DNA from: Chloroflexota bacterium
GTDB taxonomy: Bacteria > Chloroflexota > Dehalococcoidia > Lucifugimonadales > Lucifugimonadaceae
Direction of reading: 5' to 3'
Length of the DNA stretch: 64,000 nucleotides
Assembly: GCA_013204555.1 (NCBI GenBank)
Contig: JABMNO010000049.1
Coordinates: 1-64,000 of the forward strand
Part shown: positions 16,801 to 25,507 of the stretch, in pieces
Layout: each line of letters starts with the position of its first letter
Position numbering within the stretch: position 1 is the first letter of the stretch
The notes under the pieces: generated by a model
Database searches by the model: none
What the model was told of the DNA's origin: nothing
What the model saw: only the letters and a program-made list of their open reading frames with translations
Position numbers and translations under genes: made by a program

Positions 16801-18434
16801 ACCTGCCCGGTCGCAAGATCGACGAATACATTGGTGGTGTGCGTCGGACCACACCGGGTGTGGACCTGATCTCTCCACCACCACACCACGACATTTACTC
16901 AATTGAGGACCTGGCGCAACTTATACATGATCTGAAAAACGCCAATGACGAAGCCCGTATTCACGTCAAACTGGTGTCCAAAGCTGGGGTAGGAACCATC
17001 GCTGCTGGCGTCGCAAAAGGCAAAGGCGATGTTGTGCTGATTTCAGGCGACTCAGGGGGCACGGGTTCATCGCCTCTCAGCTCCATCAAGCACGCTGGAC
17101 TGCCGTGGGAGCTTGGCCTCGCGGAGACGCAGCAGACGTTGGTTGCCAACGGACTTCGAAGCCGAATCGTCGTACAGACGGACGGGCAGATCAAGACGGC
17201 ACGAGACGTTGCGATCGCCGCAATCCTTGGGGCCGACGAGTGGGGCATAGCAACTGGCGCACTGATCGCGCTTGGTTGCATCATGCTGCGCAAATGCCAC
17301 CTCAACACATGTTCAGTGGGAATCGCCACGCAGGATCCGGAACTCCGTGCAGACTTCCGTGGTCGACCGGAAGCGGTCGTGAACTATTTCATGCTTCTCT
17401 CTCAAGACCTGCGAAACATCATGGCTGGCCTGGGTGTTCGTACGGTTGATGAGCTTATCGGCAGAACTGATTTTCTGGAGCAGCGAAATGTGGTGGACCA
17501 CTGGAAAGGTAAAGGCGTGGACCTTGCGCCGCTTCTGGCACAACCTGAAGTAAAAGATGCAGTGTTGTACCAGTGCGAGCCACAAGACCATGGGCTTGAA
17601 AAGGCGCTCGATAACCTGCTTATTGAAAAGGCGGCGGCAGCGATCGAGTCGGGGACTCCTGTCACAGGTTCATTTGACATCGGCAACCACAACCGGACCG
17701 TTGGAGCGATGCTTAGCAACCGTATCGCCCGCAAATATGGTGATGACGGACTGCCTGACGGGACCATTGAGTTCAACTTCAAGGGCTCAGTTGGGCAGAG
17801 CTTCGGAGCTTTCCTGGCGCCCGGTGTCACGTTCAACGTCAGTGGTGACGCCAATGACCACCTTGGCAAGGGTCTGTCTGGCGGCCGAATAGTGGTTGTG
17901 CCTCCGGAGGGCAGCACATTTGTGCCAGAAGAAACCATCATCACGGGAAACGTCGCTCTATATGGAGCTACTAGTGGTGAGATGTTCCTGCGCGGAGTCG
18001 CTGGAGAGCGATTCTGCGTCAGAAATTCAGGAGCCAACGCGGTTGCTGAAGGCGTGGGAGATCACGGCTGCGAGTATATGACAGGCGGGATCGCAGTCAT
18101 CATTGGCAAGACTGGCCGCAACTTCGCCGCCGGTATGAGTGGTGGCGAGGCATTTGTCCTGGATGAGGATGACGATTTTTCCGTCCGATGCAACAAGGAA
18201 CGTGTAGACCTTGATCCCGTTATAGCCGACTCAGAAGATGAAGAAAAGCTGATCAATCTCATCAAGGCGCATCGCTATCGCACCGGTAGTCCGGTAGCAG
18301 GGAACATCATCGACAACTGGGACAAATTCCGGTCGAAATTTGTGAAGATAATGCCCCGTGACTATAAGAGAATTTTGGAAGAACGCCGATTGAACGAAGA
18401 GACAGGCGACAGGGAGTTCGTGCGTAATGGGTAA
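13824..18434 (+). CDS. gltB: Glutamate synthase large (alpha) subunit
   Basis: 1536 aa from ATG 13824. The longer frame starts inside glnA and adds unrelated residues. A 34-residue propeptide precedes the nucleophile Cys of HDACGVGLVAN (class II amidotransferase). The central domain (GSMGNDTPLAVLSDLPQSLF) links to the FMN-binding synthase domain (KPGEGGHLPGRKI, SGDSGGTGSSPLSSIKHAG). The 3Fe-4S cluster cysteines are in CIMLRKCHLNTC, and the C-terminal GXGXG domain ends around EGVGDHGCEYMTGG. It converts glutamine and 2-oxoglutarate to two glutamates, receiving electrons through GltD. The stop overlaps the gltD start by eight bases. Confidence 0.97.
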   Translation: MKDSAIKESALPAYASLQPMKKTGLYDPAFEHDACGVGLVANIRGDRSHKMVEQALEVLNHLTHRGARGADPDTGDGAGILIQMPHDFFRDIAADLDIALPEPGHYGVAMCFLPQGDEARAACEAAIETAVKAEGMELLGWRDVPQRPDTIGILAQKVKPTIRQAFIGGWSEIDSDRLERELYVARKVIENTVESMTDVLTDDDRNAFYICSMSARTIVYKGLLISEQVATFFPDLEDERLQTAFALVHSRYSTNTLGEWKLAHPYRMLCHNGEINTVQGNKNWMRAREQHFTSELFGDDVRKLAPITRQDESDTASFDQAFELLALGGREIEHVAAMMIPEPWYGHDTMSEGKKAFYQYHSTVMEPWDGPAMMAFTDGHKVGAVLDRNGFRPMRYLVTKDDLLVMASETGVLDVPPEDVAFKARLQPGMMFLVDFDEGRIIDDAEIKNGLATREPYGEWIKENARFLDDVPEPSYVPGVDRETLEVRQKAFGYSQEDLRILLAPLSEEGHEAYGSMGNDTPLAVLSDLPQSLFSYFKQQFAQVSNPPLDKEFEKIVTQMSMTIGAQGNLFDESPRHCRQLSIEHPILTNTEMAKIRALNEPGFQSAVISTLWDPNGGAAGLRSALDRVRSETSDAIDAGHEIIILSDRGVDSDSAPIPSILATGAVHHHLIREGLRQNVGIVVESGDPREVHHFAVLYGYGANAVNPYLAFETAWELFRVERELGHETPSDSESESNIVQGLEKGVLNVMAKMGVSTLASYHGAQVFEGLGLSQELVNEFFTWTPTKIEGIGLKEIAQDSIERLERAYPKQTVAAELPLDVAGLYQWRSNGEHHMYNPLTVSLLQDSVNRNDSSVFAQYSKLANDETRRLTTIRGLLEFKEDPTRAISVDEVEPASEIVKRFATGAISLGSISREAHETLAIAMNRIGARSNTGEGGEDSSRYQLDPNGDSRSSAIKQVASGRFGVTINYLANATDLQIKMAQGSKPGEGGHLPGRKIDEYIGGVRRTTPGVDLISPPPHHDIYSIEDLAQLIHDLKNANDEARIHVKLVSKAGVGTIAAGVAKGKGDVVLISGDSGGTGSSPLSSIKHAGLPWELGLAETQQTLVANGLRSRIVVQTDGQIKTARDVAIAAILGADEWGIATGALIALGCIMLRKCHLNTCSVGIATQDPELRADFRGRPEAVVNYFMLLSQDLRNIMAGLGVRTVDELIGRTDFLEQRNVVDHWKGKGVDLAPLLAQPEVKDAVLYQCEPQDHGLEKALDNLLIEKAAAAIESGTPVTGSFDIGNHNRTVGAMLSNRIARKYGDDGLPDGTIEFNFKGSVGQSFGAFLAPGVTFNVSGDANDHLGKGLSGGRIVVVPPEGSTFVPEETIITGNVALYGATSGEMFLRGVAGERFCVRNSGANAVAEGVGDHGCEYMTGGIAVIIGKTGRNFAAGMSGGEAFVLDEDDDFSVRCNKERVDLDPVIADSEDEEKLINLIKAHRYRTGSPVAGNIIDNWDKFRSKFVKIMPRDYKRILEERRLNEETGDREFVRNG

Positions 18435-19929
18435 AGTCACGGGCTTCAAAGAAGAGGGGAGAGAACTCCCTTCACGCCGACCGGTCGAAGAGCGAGTCCA
18501 CGATTGGAAAGAGGTCTACAACGAGTGGCCTGACAAGGACGCGCGAACGCAGGCCTCACGTTGCATGGATTGCGGCGTCCCCTTCTGCAACTACGGCTGC
18601 CCGCTTGGGAACCTGATTCCTGACTGGAATGACCTTGTTTACCGTGGCGAATGGGAGCGGGCGATCGCCCAGCTTCACTCCACCAACAACTTCCCAGAAT
18701 TTACGGGACGCATCTGCCCCGCCCCATGCGAACCCGCCTGCACACTCAGCATAAATCAGGATCCGATCACCATCGAGATGATCGAAAAGAAGATCAGCGA
18801 GAAGGCGTGGGACAGCGGCTTCATCAAGCCTGAGCCGCCAGTTAAACACACGGACAAAAAAGTTGCAGTAGTCGGATCTGGACCAGCAGGACTTGCTGCC
18901 GCCCAACAACTGAATCGCGCTGGCCATCTGGTGACTCTCTTCGAACGCAACTCGTATCTGGGTGGCCTCATGGCCCTCGGAATCCCAGATTTCAAATTGG
19001 AGAAAAAGATCGTTGAGCGACGACTCGATCAGATGCGTGCCGAGGGCGTGGAGTTCCGAGTTAACACCAACGTTGGCGTAGATGTAACCGTCGATCAACT
19101 CAAGTCAGACTACGACTCCGTCATTCTCACTGGCGGCTCAACCGTCCCCCGGGATCTACCTGTTCCGGGCCGCAGCCTAAACGGCGTCCACTTCGCTATG
19201 GACTATCTGACCCAGCAAAATCTGCGCGGACGTGGGGAGGAGTTCTCGCCAGAAGAGACCATCTCCGCTGAAGGCAAGAACGTCATCATCATCGGTGGCG
19301 GCGATACGGGAGCCGACTGCCTTGGTACGTCTCATCGTCAGGGCGCTGCCAAAACAACGCAAATCGAGATTCTCGATCGGCCGATTGCCCCACTCAAGCC
19401 AGAAGAGCGACAGCTCGATAACCCGAAATTCGTGTGGCCGGAGTACCCGACCGTGCTCCGAATAACAGCAGCCCACGAAGAAGGTGATAATCGCGATTTC
19501 GATGTCATGACAACTGACTTTGTTGGAGATGATGAAGGTAACGTCACGGAGCTCCGAGCGGTGCGGATTGAGTGGAAATCCATGGGCACCGGGCCAAGGC
19601 CGTCTCCCGTACCAATTGAGGGGAGCGAATTCACGTTGAAGGCAGACCTCGTATTACTTGCGATGGGTTTTCTCCATCCGCAACATCAAGGTCTGCTTGA
19701 TGACTTTGGCGTCGATTACGATGGGGTCGGCAACGTCAAGATCGACGTAAACATGATGACTTCCATACCAGGAGTATTCTCAGCAGGTGACATGCAGCGC
19801 GGCCAATCGCTGGTCGTGCATGCGATTGCCGGTGGTCGCGCCGTCGCTCGATTTGCTGACGAGCACATGATGGGCAGTTCAAAGCTGCCCGGAGTCAAGC
19901 GATACTTCCGGCAACTGGCGACGGTCTGA
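18427..19929 (+). CDS. gltD: Glutamate synthase small (beta) subunit
   Basis: 500 aa, slightly above the usual 470-490. The N-terminal Fe-S segment has CMDCGVPFCNYGCPLGN and a second set, CPAPCEPAC. FAD binding is at VAVVGSGPAGLAAAQQL, and NAD(P)H binding at VIIIGGGDTGADCLGTS. The C-terminal FAD motif is GVFSAGDMQRGQSLVVHAI. It passes electrons from NADPH to GltB. The ATG overlaps gltB by eight bases, indicating translational coupling and equal expression. Confidence 0.96.
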   Translation: MGKVTGFKEEGRELPSRRPVEERVHDWKEVYNEWPDKDARTQASRCMDCGVPFCNYGCPLGNLIPDWNDLVYRGEWERAIAQLHSTNNFPEFTGRICPAPCEPACTLSINQDPITIEMIEKKISEKAWDSGFIKPEPPVKHTDKKVAVVGSGPAGLAAAQQLNRAGHLVTLFERNSYLGGLMALGIPDFKLEKKIVERRLDQMRAEGVEFRVNTNVGVDVTVDQLKSDYDSVILTGGSTVPRDLPVPGRSLNGVHFAMDYLTQQNLRGRGEEFSPEETISAEGKNVIIIGGGDTGADCLGTSHRQGAAKTTQIEILDRPIAPLKPEERQLDNPKFVWPEYPTVLRITAAHEEGDNRDFDVMTTDFVGDDEGNVTELRAVRIEWKSMGTGPRPSPVPIEGSEFTLKADLVLLAMGFLHPQHQGLLDDFGVDYDGVGNVKIDVNMMTSIPGVFSAGDMQRGQSLVVHAIAGGRAVARFADEHMMGSSKLPGVKRYFRQLATV

Positions 19930-19958
19930 CCTCAGCCCCTCAGTAACGCAGGATTAGC

Positions 19959-21824
19959 ATGCGACGTTTACGGGTCGCACTGGCCCAGATCAACACAACA
20001 ATTGGCGATCTTGATGGCAACGCAGCGCTAATCATCAAGATGGTGGGAGAGGCGCGTCAGGCTGGCGCGGACATTGTGGCGTTCCCTGAACTTGCGGTCA
20101 CCGGATATCCGCCCGAAGACCTTTTGCTGCGACCAGACTTCATTCGCGATCAACGCGCCGCTCTTGAACAAATCTCCAGGGAAATCACCACACCCGCGGC
20201 GGTGATTGGATTCGTTGGCCGAGATCCTACCGGGAGTCATGCGATCACCAACTCTGCGGCGCTGATATCCAACGGTGAGATTCGGCACGTCTACAACAAG
20301 ATCAATCTTCCAAACTATGGAGTCTTTGATGAAGAGCGTTACTTCAAGGCCGGTGACTCATGCCCGCTGTTTGATGTCGCTGGGGTCAAACTTGGAATGA
20401 ACGTCTGCGAGGACGTGTGGACAGACGTCGGGCCCGCGGAAGTGCAGTGTGCCGCCGGGGCCGAGGTGATCATCAACATAAACTCGTCTCCTTACTGGCT
20501 AGGAAAACTTGAGACTAGACGAAAACTCGTGTCAGATCTGGCGAAGCGTAATGCGGCATACGCCGTTTATGTGAACCAGGTTGGCGGCCAGGATGAGCTT
20601 GTATTCGATGGCGGAAGCGCCGTGTTCGGGCCGGGCGGCTCTGTGATAGCGCGTGCCGGGCAGTTCAAAGAAGAGCTACTTGTAGTTGATCTGGAAATTG
20701 ACGGCGCTGCACACTCTGCCGTTACCAATGGTCCGACGCGACCCGATGCCACGCGCCTCGCGAAGGTTGGTCGTGCAGTCCACGTGCCGGGCTCCATTGA
20801 TCTCAACAAAATCAAACCTGAGATACGTCCCGAGATCGCTCCCGCGCTTAGCCAGGAAGCAGAGGTCTACAACGCGCTCGTCGTAGGTACGCGTGACTAC
20901 CTCGCCAAGACCGGGTTCTCACGCGTCCTGATCGCCCTTTCCGGCGGCATCGACTCAACGCTCACCGCAGCCATAGCAGTGGACGCTATTGGCGCTGAGA
21001 ACGTAGTCGGAATCGGCATGCCGTCTCGCTACTCGTCGGAAGGCTCCGTGTTGGACTCCAAAGAATTGGCTGACCGCCTTGGCATAACAATGTGGACCAT
21101 TCCCATTGAGCCCGCGCATCAGGCGTTTGAGGAGATGGTCAGCGAGCAATTCGCCGGAACTGAGCCAAATACTGCAGAGGAAAATGTACAGGCTCGGATT
21201 CGTGGTGTCGCCATGATGATGTTCTCCAACAAATTCAACTGGCTGGTGCTAACCACCGGGAATAAGTCTGAGATGGCCACCGGTTACGCCACACTCTACG
21301 GCGATATGGCCGGAGGGTTCGCCGTGCTGAAAGACGTTCCAAAAACTCTCGTTTACCGACTCTGCGAATACCGTAACGCCAATATCCCAGGCTCCGCTCT
21401 ACGCACCGGGTGCGATGACCAACATTCTGAAGCACCACATTCAAACCTTCCGGAGGCCCTCGAAGTATCTTCCCTGCACCGCTGCAAACCCGTCGAACAC
21501 CCGATCCCGCAAGCAATTATCGACAAGCCGCCCAGCGCGGAGCTACGTCCAGACCAGCTCGACGAGGATAGCCTTCCGCCCTACCCAGTTCTTGATCGAA
21601 TCATCGAACGATATGTGGAACAGCGTCTATCGCCGGCCGAGATCATTGCTATGGAAACATCTGAAGCTGGAGATCAGGCAGACGAACCGACCGTCCGACG
21701 CATGATCCGCCTCATCGACATCAACGAGTACAAACGCCGGCAATCACCCCCCGGTGTGAAAATAACCGAGCTAGCCTTCGGCCGCGACCGCCGCCTACCG
21801 ATAGCGAGCCGATACCGAGGATAG
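19959..21824 (+). CDS. nadE: Glutamine-dependent NAD+ synthetase
   Basis: 621 aa, two domains. The N-terminal nitrilase-type glutaminase shows the Glu-Lys-Cys triad in FPELAVTGYPPEDLL, YNKINLPNYGVFDE and LGMNVCEDVW. The C-terminal ammonia-dependent synthetase has the PP-loop ALSGGIDSTLTAAIAVDAI and later TTGNKSEMATGYATLYGDMAGG. It amidates deamido-NAD+ using glutamine. It follows gltD by 29 bases, placing a glutamine consumer at the end of a glutamine/glutamate operon. A nicotinate phosphoribosyltransferase gene 5 kb away feeds the same pathway. Confidence 0.96.
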   Translation: MRRLRVALAQINTTIGDLDGNAALIIKMVGEARQAGADIVAFPELAVTGYPPEDLLLRPDFIRDQRAALEQISREITTPAAVIGFVGRDPTGSHAITNSAALISNGEIRHVYNKINLPNYGVFDEERYFKAGDSCPLFDVAGVKLGMNVCEDVWTDVGPAEVQCAAGAEVIININSSPYWLGKLETRRKLVSDLAKRNAAYAVYVNQVGGQDELVFDGGSAVFGPGGSVIARAGQFKEELLVVDLEIDGAAHSAVTNGPTRPDATRLAKVGRAVHVPGSIDLNKIKPEIRPEIAPALSQEAEVYNALVVGTRDYLAKTGFSRVLIALSGGIDSTLTAAIAVDAIGAENVVGIGMPSRYSSEGSVLDSKELADRLGITMWTIPIEPAHQAFEEMVSEQFAGTEPNTAEENVQARIRGVAMMMFSNKFNWLVLTTGNKSEMATGYATLYGDMAGGFAVLKDVPKTLVYRLCEYRNANIPGSALRTGCDDQHSEAPHSNLPEALEVSSLHRCKPVEHPIPQAIIDKPPSAELRPDQLDEDSLPPYPVLDRIIERYVEQRLSPAEIIAMETSEAGDQADEPTVRRMIRLIDINEYKRRQSPPGVKITELAFGRDRRLPIASRYRG

Positions 21825-22307
21825 GTCGTGTCGACACACGAGGCAAAAATGCTGATGGCCGTTCACAAGTCGTTCTGAGGGGATATGTGAAGGCGATTTT
21901 CAGGATCTTGGGCATCCAGATGAAATGAGCGATGTCATCCTGGTACCGCGAAGAATCTCAGCTTTGATCGCGGCTTAGGTTCGATGTCGCGCATTTCTTC
22001 AGTCGCGGTTGAGACTCTTCGGCAACCTTTAAAAGATTGTCTCGCCGTGTGCGATTCTTCTCACGGTATATGCCACTCAAACATTCAAGAATTTTCCGTG
22101 CAACACCCCTATTTCATTCTAAATCAGACATTTGATAGAATCGGAGAGCCGTATAGTTAATGACGGTCGCGACTTATTACGACACCTGTCGTGGTCGTGC
22201 GCATAGATCACTGCACATGCTCCCCGGATACGCACACCGCGAACCCATGGACACTGAGCGCGGGTTGATGCGAAATAGTTTGTCCGCTATTGCGGAGGAG
22301 TAAGTAG
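21825..22307. other. Long leader region before the RRM gene
   Basis: No ORF of substance. Directly visible are a GTGTCGACAC palindrome just after nadE, and an inverted repeat ACGACA-CC-TGTCGT at 22179-22192. A TATAGT hexamer at 22152-22157 could serve as a -10 with a weak -35 (TTTGAT) about 15 bases upstream. The last 100-150 bases would be a long 5' leader ending in GGAGGAG, reminiscent of cold-shock style RNA-binding protein genes. No known riboswitch was recognised. Confidence 0.4.
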
Positions 22308-22637
22308 TTGAATATCTACGTAGGAAACCTTAGTTTCGACACGACGGACGATTCCCTTCGTGCGGCGTTTGCCGTACACGGAACAGTCGATTCGGCTCGT
22401 GTAATCACCGACCGAGAGTCCGGCCGATCACGTGGCTTTGGTTTCGTTGAGATGCCAGACAGCGGCGAGGCCAACACGGCCATGTCAGCCGTCACTGGCT
22501 CCCAGCTTGATGGACGTGAAGTCAACGCCAACGAGGCCAAGCCTCGCGAAGATCGCCGCGGTGGCGGCGGCGGTGGTGGTGGTGGCGGCGGATACGGTGG
22601 CGGTGGCGGCGGTGGTGGCGGCGGACGTCGCTGGTAG
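22308..22637 (+). CDS. RRM-type glycine-rich RNA-binding protein
   Basis: 109 aa. One RNA recognition motif: RNP2 is IYVGNL (residues 3-8) and RNP1 is RGFGFVEM (about residues 42-49). A tail of roughly 25 residues is almost all glycine with single Tyr and Arg. This is the cyanobacterial/Chloroflexota Rbp type, often cold-induced and acting as an RNA chaperone. The start is TTG with GGAGGAG eight bases upstream; it places the first strand at residue 2, so an upstream start is not needed. A strong terminator follows 24 bases after the stop, so it is monocistronic. Confidence 0.9.
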   Translation: MNIYVGNLSFDTTDDSLRAAFAVHGTVDSARVITDRESGRSRGFGFVEMPDSGEANTAMSAVTGSQLDGREVNANEAKPREDRRGGGGGGGGGGGYGGGGGGGGGGRRW

Positions 22638-22660
22638 ACCGTCGACACATTAATGTCGAT

Positions 22661-22696
22661 AGAAGGCCCCGATGCTATATCGGGGCCTTCTCTTTT
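22661..22696 (+). terminator. Intrinsic terminator after the RRM gene
   Basis: Perfect 13-bp arms (22661-22673 and 22679-22691, core GGCCCCGAT / ATCGGGGCC) enclose a five-base loop GCTAT, followed by TCTTTT. It is the strongest terminator seen in the window. Confidence 0.9.
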
Positions 22697-22765
22697 AACG
22701 CCCTCCCACCGATAAATCTGAGACCTGTCCCCTAAATAGACGCTGGTACATCCTCCTCACACCCC

Positions 22766-22792
22766 ATGACAATCAGTTCTACTGATTGTCAT
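22766..22792. repeat. 27-bp perfect palindrome between rbp and recA
   Basis: Arms ATGACAATCAGT and ACTGATTGTCAT are exact reverse complements (12 bp) around TCT. There is no T run on either side, so it is not a normal terminator. It lies about 200 bases before recA and is a candidate operator or protein-binding site. Confidence 0.8.
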
Positions 22793-22879
22793 CCACAGGT
22801 GCTGGGACTCGGGACGGCGTGGGAAACGCGAACATTGTTCCTATTGCTGAGCACATCTCCCTCCTGTGACACGAGCTAT

Positions 22880-22908
22880 TTGAGGGAGTAGAACAAATGT
22901 GCTAGGCT
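22880..22908 (+). promoter_or_regulatory. recA promoter with embedded LexA-like box
   Basis: TTGAGG (22880-22885) and TAGGCT (22903-22908) are spaced by 17 bases. Between them, TAGAACAAATGTGCTA (22889-22904) is a near-palindrome matching GAAC-N4-GTTC with one mismatch (GTGC). Overlap of the spacer and the -10 is where LexA sits at recA promoters of other bacteria. The resemblance to the site at 102-117 strengthens the call. Confidence 0.65.
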
Positions 22909-22967
22909 CGGTTCATCCTGAGTAATCAGGACCCTATGATTTATCTGGCACCGCAGGACAAAATAGA

Positions 22968-24089
22968 ATGCCCGCATCGAAAAAGAAAACCTCTCGACAC
23001 GCTCAAGACGGAGCGATCAGCTTGAACGGCAAAGCATCAGATCGAGACCAAGCTCTTGATCTGGCCCTGGCCCAGATCGAGAAAGCTTTCGGGCGCGGCT
23101 CGATAATGAAGATGAGCGAGTCCCGCGTTCACTCAGTCAGTTCAGTTTCCACCGGGTCAATTATCCTGGATATGGCCCTTGGCGTCGGCGGCGTACCCCG
23201 TGGCCGAATTATCGAAATTTTCGGCGCAGAGTCCAGCGGCAAGACAACGTTGGCATCCCACATCGTGGCAGAAGCTCAGCGCGCGGGCGGCACCGCTGCT
23301 TACATTGACGCAGAACATGCAATGGACCCTGCCTATGCAGCGCTATGCGGTGTTGATGTGGATTCCCTGTACATATCACAGCCTGACTCAGCTGAGCAGG
23401 CGCTTGAGATCACGGACTATCTGGTGCGATCAGGCGCGCTAGATGTGGTCGTCATTGACAGTGTAGCCGCCCTGGTCCCTTCCGCTGAACTGGAAGGAGA
23501 GATGGGGGACACGCACATCGGCCTGCAGGCCCGCCTAATGTCTCAGGCTCTCAGGAAGCTGACGGGTTCGGTCTCCCGCACAAATACCGTTGTTATCTTT
23601 ATCAACCAGTTACGTGAAAAAGTCGGAGTATTCTTCGGCAGCCCGGAGGTGACTCCTGGCGGTCGTGCACTCAAGTTCTACTCGTCGGTCCGCCTCGACA
23701 TGCGCCGCATGGAATCGATTAAGGTTGGCAACGATGTTACCGGCAACCGGGTCCGTGTTCGCGTGGTGAAGAACAAGGTCGCAGCACCATTTAAGACTGC
23801 TGAGATAGAGATACTGTTCAATCGCGGGATCAGCCGGGAAGGCGCTCTTATTGACATGGGACTCGAACTGGGTATTTTGACCAAGAGTGGATCATTCTTC
23901 TCTCACGGTGACATTCGGATGGGCCAGGGTCGTGAGGCTGCACGTCAGTACCTCATCAACAACGCTGAGGCTCAAGCAGAGATCGACGCAGCTATTCGAG
24001 CATCGTTCGAGACGGTCACTCTTACTCCAGAGGCTGTAGCAGAAGTTGCTGCGCCTGCAGCGACGGATGACGAGCCAGCGGAGGAGTAA
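22968..24089 (+). CDS. recA: Recombinase A
   Basis: 373 aa. Walker A is [57 protein letters not shown] and the loop region [19 protein letters not shown] are all typical. The C-terminus is acidic (DDEPAEE). It catalyses strand exchange and stimulates LexA self-cleavage. ATG is used; the preceding lysine-rich residues are normal for the family. An SOS-type box overlaps its promoter. It is followed at 124 bases by a CNNM/CorC gene; no recX is seen. Confidence 0.98.
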   Translation: MPASKKKTSRHAQDGAISLNGKASDRDQALDLALAQIEKAFGRGSIMKMSESRVHSVSSVSTGSIILDMALGVGGVPRGRIIEIFGAESSGKTTLASHIVAEAQRAGGTAAYIDAEHAMDPAYAALCGVDVDSLYISQPDSAEQALEITDYLVRSGALDVVVIDSVAALVPSAELEGEMGDTHIGLQARLMSQALRKLTGSVSRTNTVVIFINQLREKVGVFFGSPEVTPGGRALKFYSSVRLDMRRMESIKVGNDVTGNRVRVRVVKNKVAAPFKTAEIEILFNRGISREGALIDMGLELGILTKSGSFFSHGDIRMGQGREAARQYLINNAEAQAEIDAAIRASFETVTLTPEAVAEVAAPAATDDEPAEE

Positions 24090-24213
24090 ACCTCTAGCTG
24101 TGCCACTTCAGCACTTCCTCTCCGCTGCGCTAGACTTCTAGAGGAATTTATTTCCTTCAGTAGTACACATCCCGGTTTTCAAGCATAGCTCGAGCCGGCG
24201 GAGAGGCCCTTAA

Positions 24214-25500
24214 GTGGCTGTTTCAATAATCATCATCGTAATCGGGCTGCTCGGTAGCGCCTTCATCAGCGCGTCTGAAGCTGCCCTGATTTCAGTCAAC
24301 AAGGTACGAATGCGACGCCTTGCCGAAGAAGGCGATGTGCGCGCACAAGCGACCATCCGGGTTACCCGGGAACATGAGAAGTTCTTCGGCTCAATCCTGT
24401 TGACCGGCAACGTGTTCAACATCATGGTCACCGCAGTTGCCACCAGCGTCACGATACAGATATTCGACAACAACAACGGATTCGTTGTGGCCCTCGCCAC
24501 CGCAATCGCCGCGGTGATGATCGTGATCGCTGGAGAACTGACACCAAAATCTGTGGCCACCCTGGTCTCCGAACGATGGTCGCTTATCGCAGCACGACCT
24601 GTTTGGTACCTCATGGTCGCGACAGCGCCAATCGTATGGTTCTTCGCAGCGTTCCCACGCCTTGTTGTCCGCATGATGGGTGGCAAGCAGGCCCTCATCA
24701 CCCCCACGATTACCGAGGGGGAACTCCGAATGTTGATTGACGTTGGAGAGGAAGAAGGGACTGTTGAGTCCGCCCGAGGGGAAATGCTTGAAAGCGTGTT
24801 CCGGTTTGGCGAGATGCAGGTTGCGGACGTGATGAGCCCACGTAATGAGATCATCTGGGTCGAATCGGGAACAATGGTCCGCGACTTCCTGGATTTGTAT
24901 CAGAGAACACAGCACACTCGATTTCCAGTGTTCGAGGATGATGAAGACGACGTTGTAGGGATTCTCTCTATCAAGGATGTCCTGCAATCTCTCGCCGAGA
25001 ATCCAGACGACCTCAACCGGCCAGTTACCAACCTCATGCGTAAGCCGTACTTCGTCCCGGAGTCGGCCCGACTACGAGATCTGTTTGATTCCCTTCAGAG
25101 CGAAGGCCACAAGATTGCTCTCGTCGTAGATGAGTTCGGTGGAATCGCCGGTGTCGTAACGCTCACTCGCATCCTCGAACTGATCGTCGGACGCACGGGG
25201 GAAGAAGGCCTACAACCGTCTCAGCAGATCGTGAGCATCGGTGAAAATACGTTCGAGCTCGATGGAGCGATGTCGATTGACGAGGCGAATGACCGCTTGG
25301 ATCTGCACATCCCCGATGGCGACTACAACACCGTTGCCGGATTCGTTCTGGAGAATGTACAGAGAATCCCGGAAAGCGGATTCCGCTTCCGCTTCAACGA
25401 TCTGAGATTCCGGGTGACTGCTGTCGATGGAAACAAAATTTCTCGTGTCGAGGTTCGCGTCCCGGTGACGCTCACGCCTGAAACTCGGCCTGAGGGCTAG
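24214..25500 (+). CDS. CNNM/CorC (HlyC/CorC) family membrane protein
   Basis: 428 aa from a GTG start. An N-terminal CNNM transmembrane domain occupies about residues 1-180 (ISASEAALISVNKVRMRRL; helices around FVVALATAIAAVMIVIAGEL and VWYLMVATAPIVWFFAA). Two CBS domains follow (VADVMSPRNEIIWVE and DDVVGILSIKDVLQSL; IALVVDEFGGIAGVVTL). The C-terminal CorC/HlyC domain begins near IGENTFELDGAMSIDEAND. Members export Mg2+ or other divalent cations, regulated by nucleotide binding to the CBS pair. tilS starts eight bases after the stop, so the two are co-transcribed. Confidence 0.9.
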   Translation: MAVSIIIIVIGLLGSAFISASEAALISVNKVRMRRLAEEGDVRAQATIRVTREHEKFFGSILLTGNVFNIMVTAVATSVTIQIFDNNNGFVVALATAIAAVMIVIAGELTPKSVATLVSERWSLIAARPVWYLMVATAPIVWFFAAFPRLVVRMMGGKQALITPTITEGELRMLIDVGEEEGTVESARGEMLESVFRFGEMQVADVMSPRNEIIWVESGTMVRDFLDLYQRTQHTRFPVFEDDEDDVVGILSIKDVLQSLAENPDDLNRPVTNLMRKPYFVPESARLRDLFDSLQSEGHKIALVVDEFGGIAGVVTLTRILELIVGRTGEEGLQPSQQIVSIGENTFELDGAMSIDEANDRLDLHIPDGDYNTVAGFVLENVQRIPESGFRFRFNDLRFRVTAVDGNKISRVEVRVPVTLTPETRPEG

Positions 25501-25507
25501 GCAACCG

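Noticed and set aside
22559-22633. GGC/GGT-rich repeat as a separate repeat element
   Set aside because: It is the coding sequence of the glycine-rich tail of the RRM protein.
22316-22653. Frames overlapping the RRM gene encoding poly-Pro or poly-Ala/Val tracts
   Set aside because: They mirror the glycine-rich codons of the RRM protein and have no features of their own.
24091-24153. CCTCTAG ... CTAGAGG inverted pair after recA as a terminator
   Set aside because: The loop would be about 40 bases and no T run follows.
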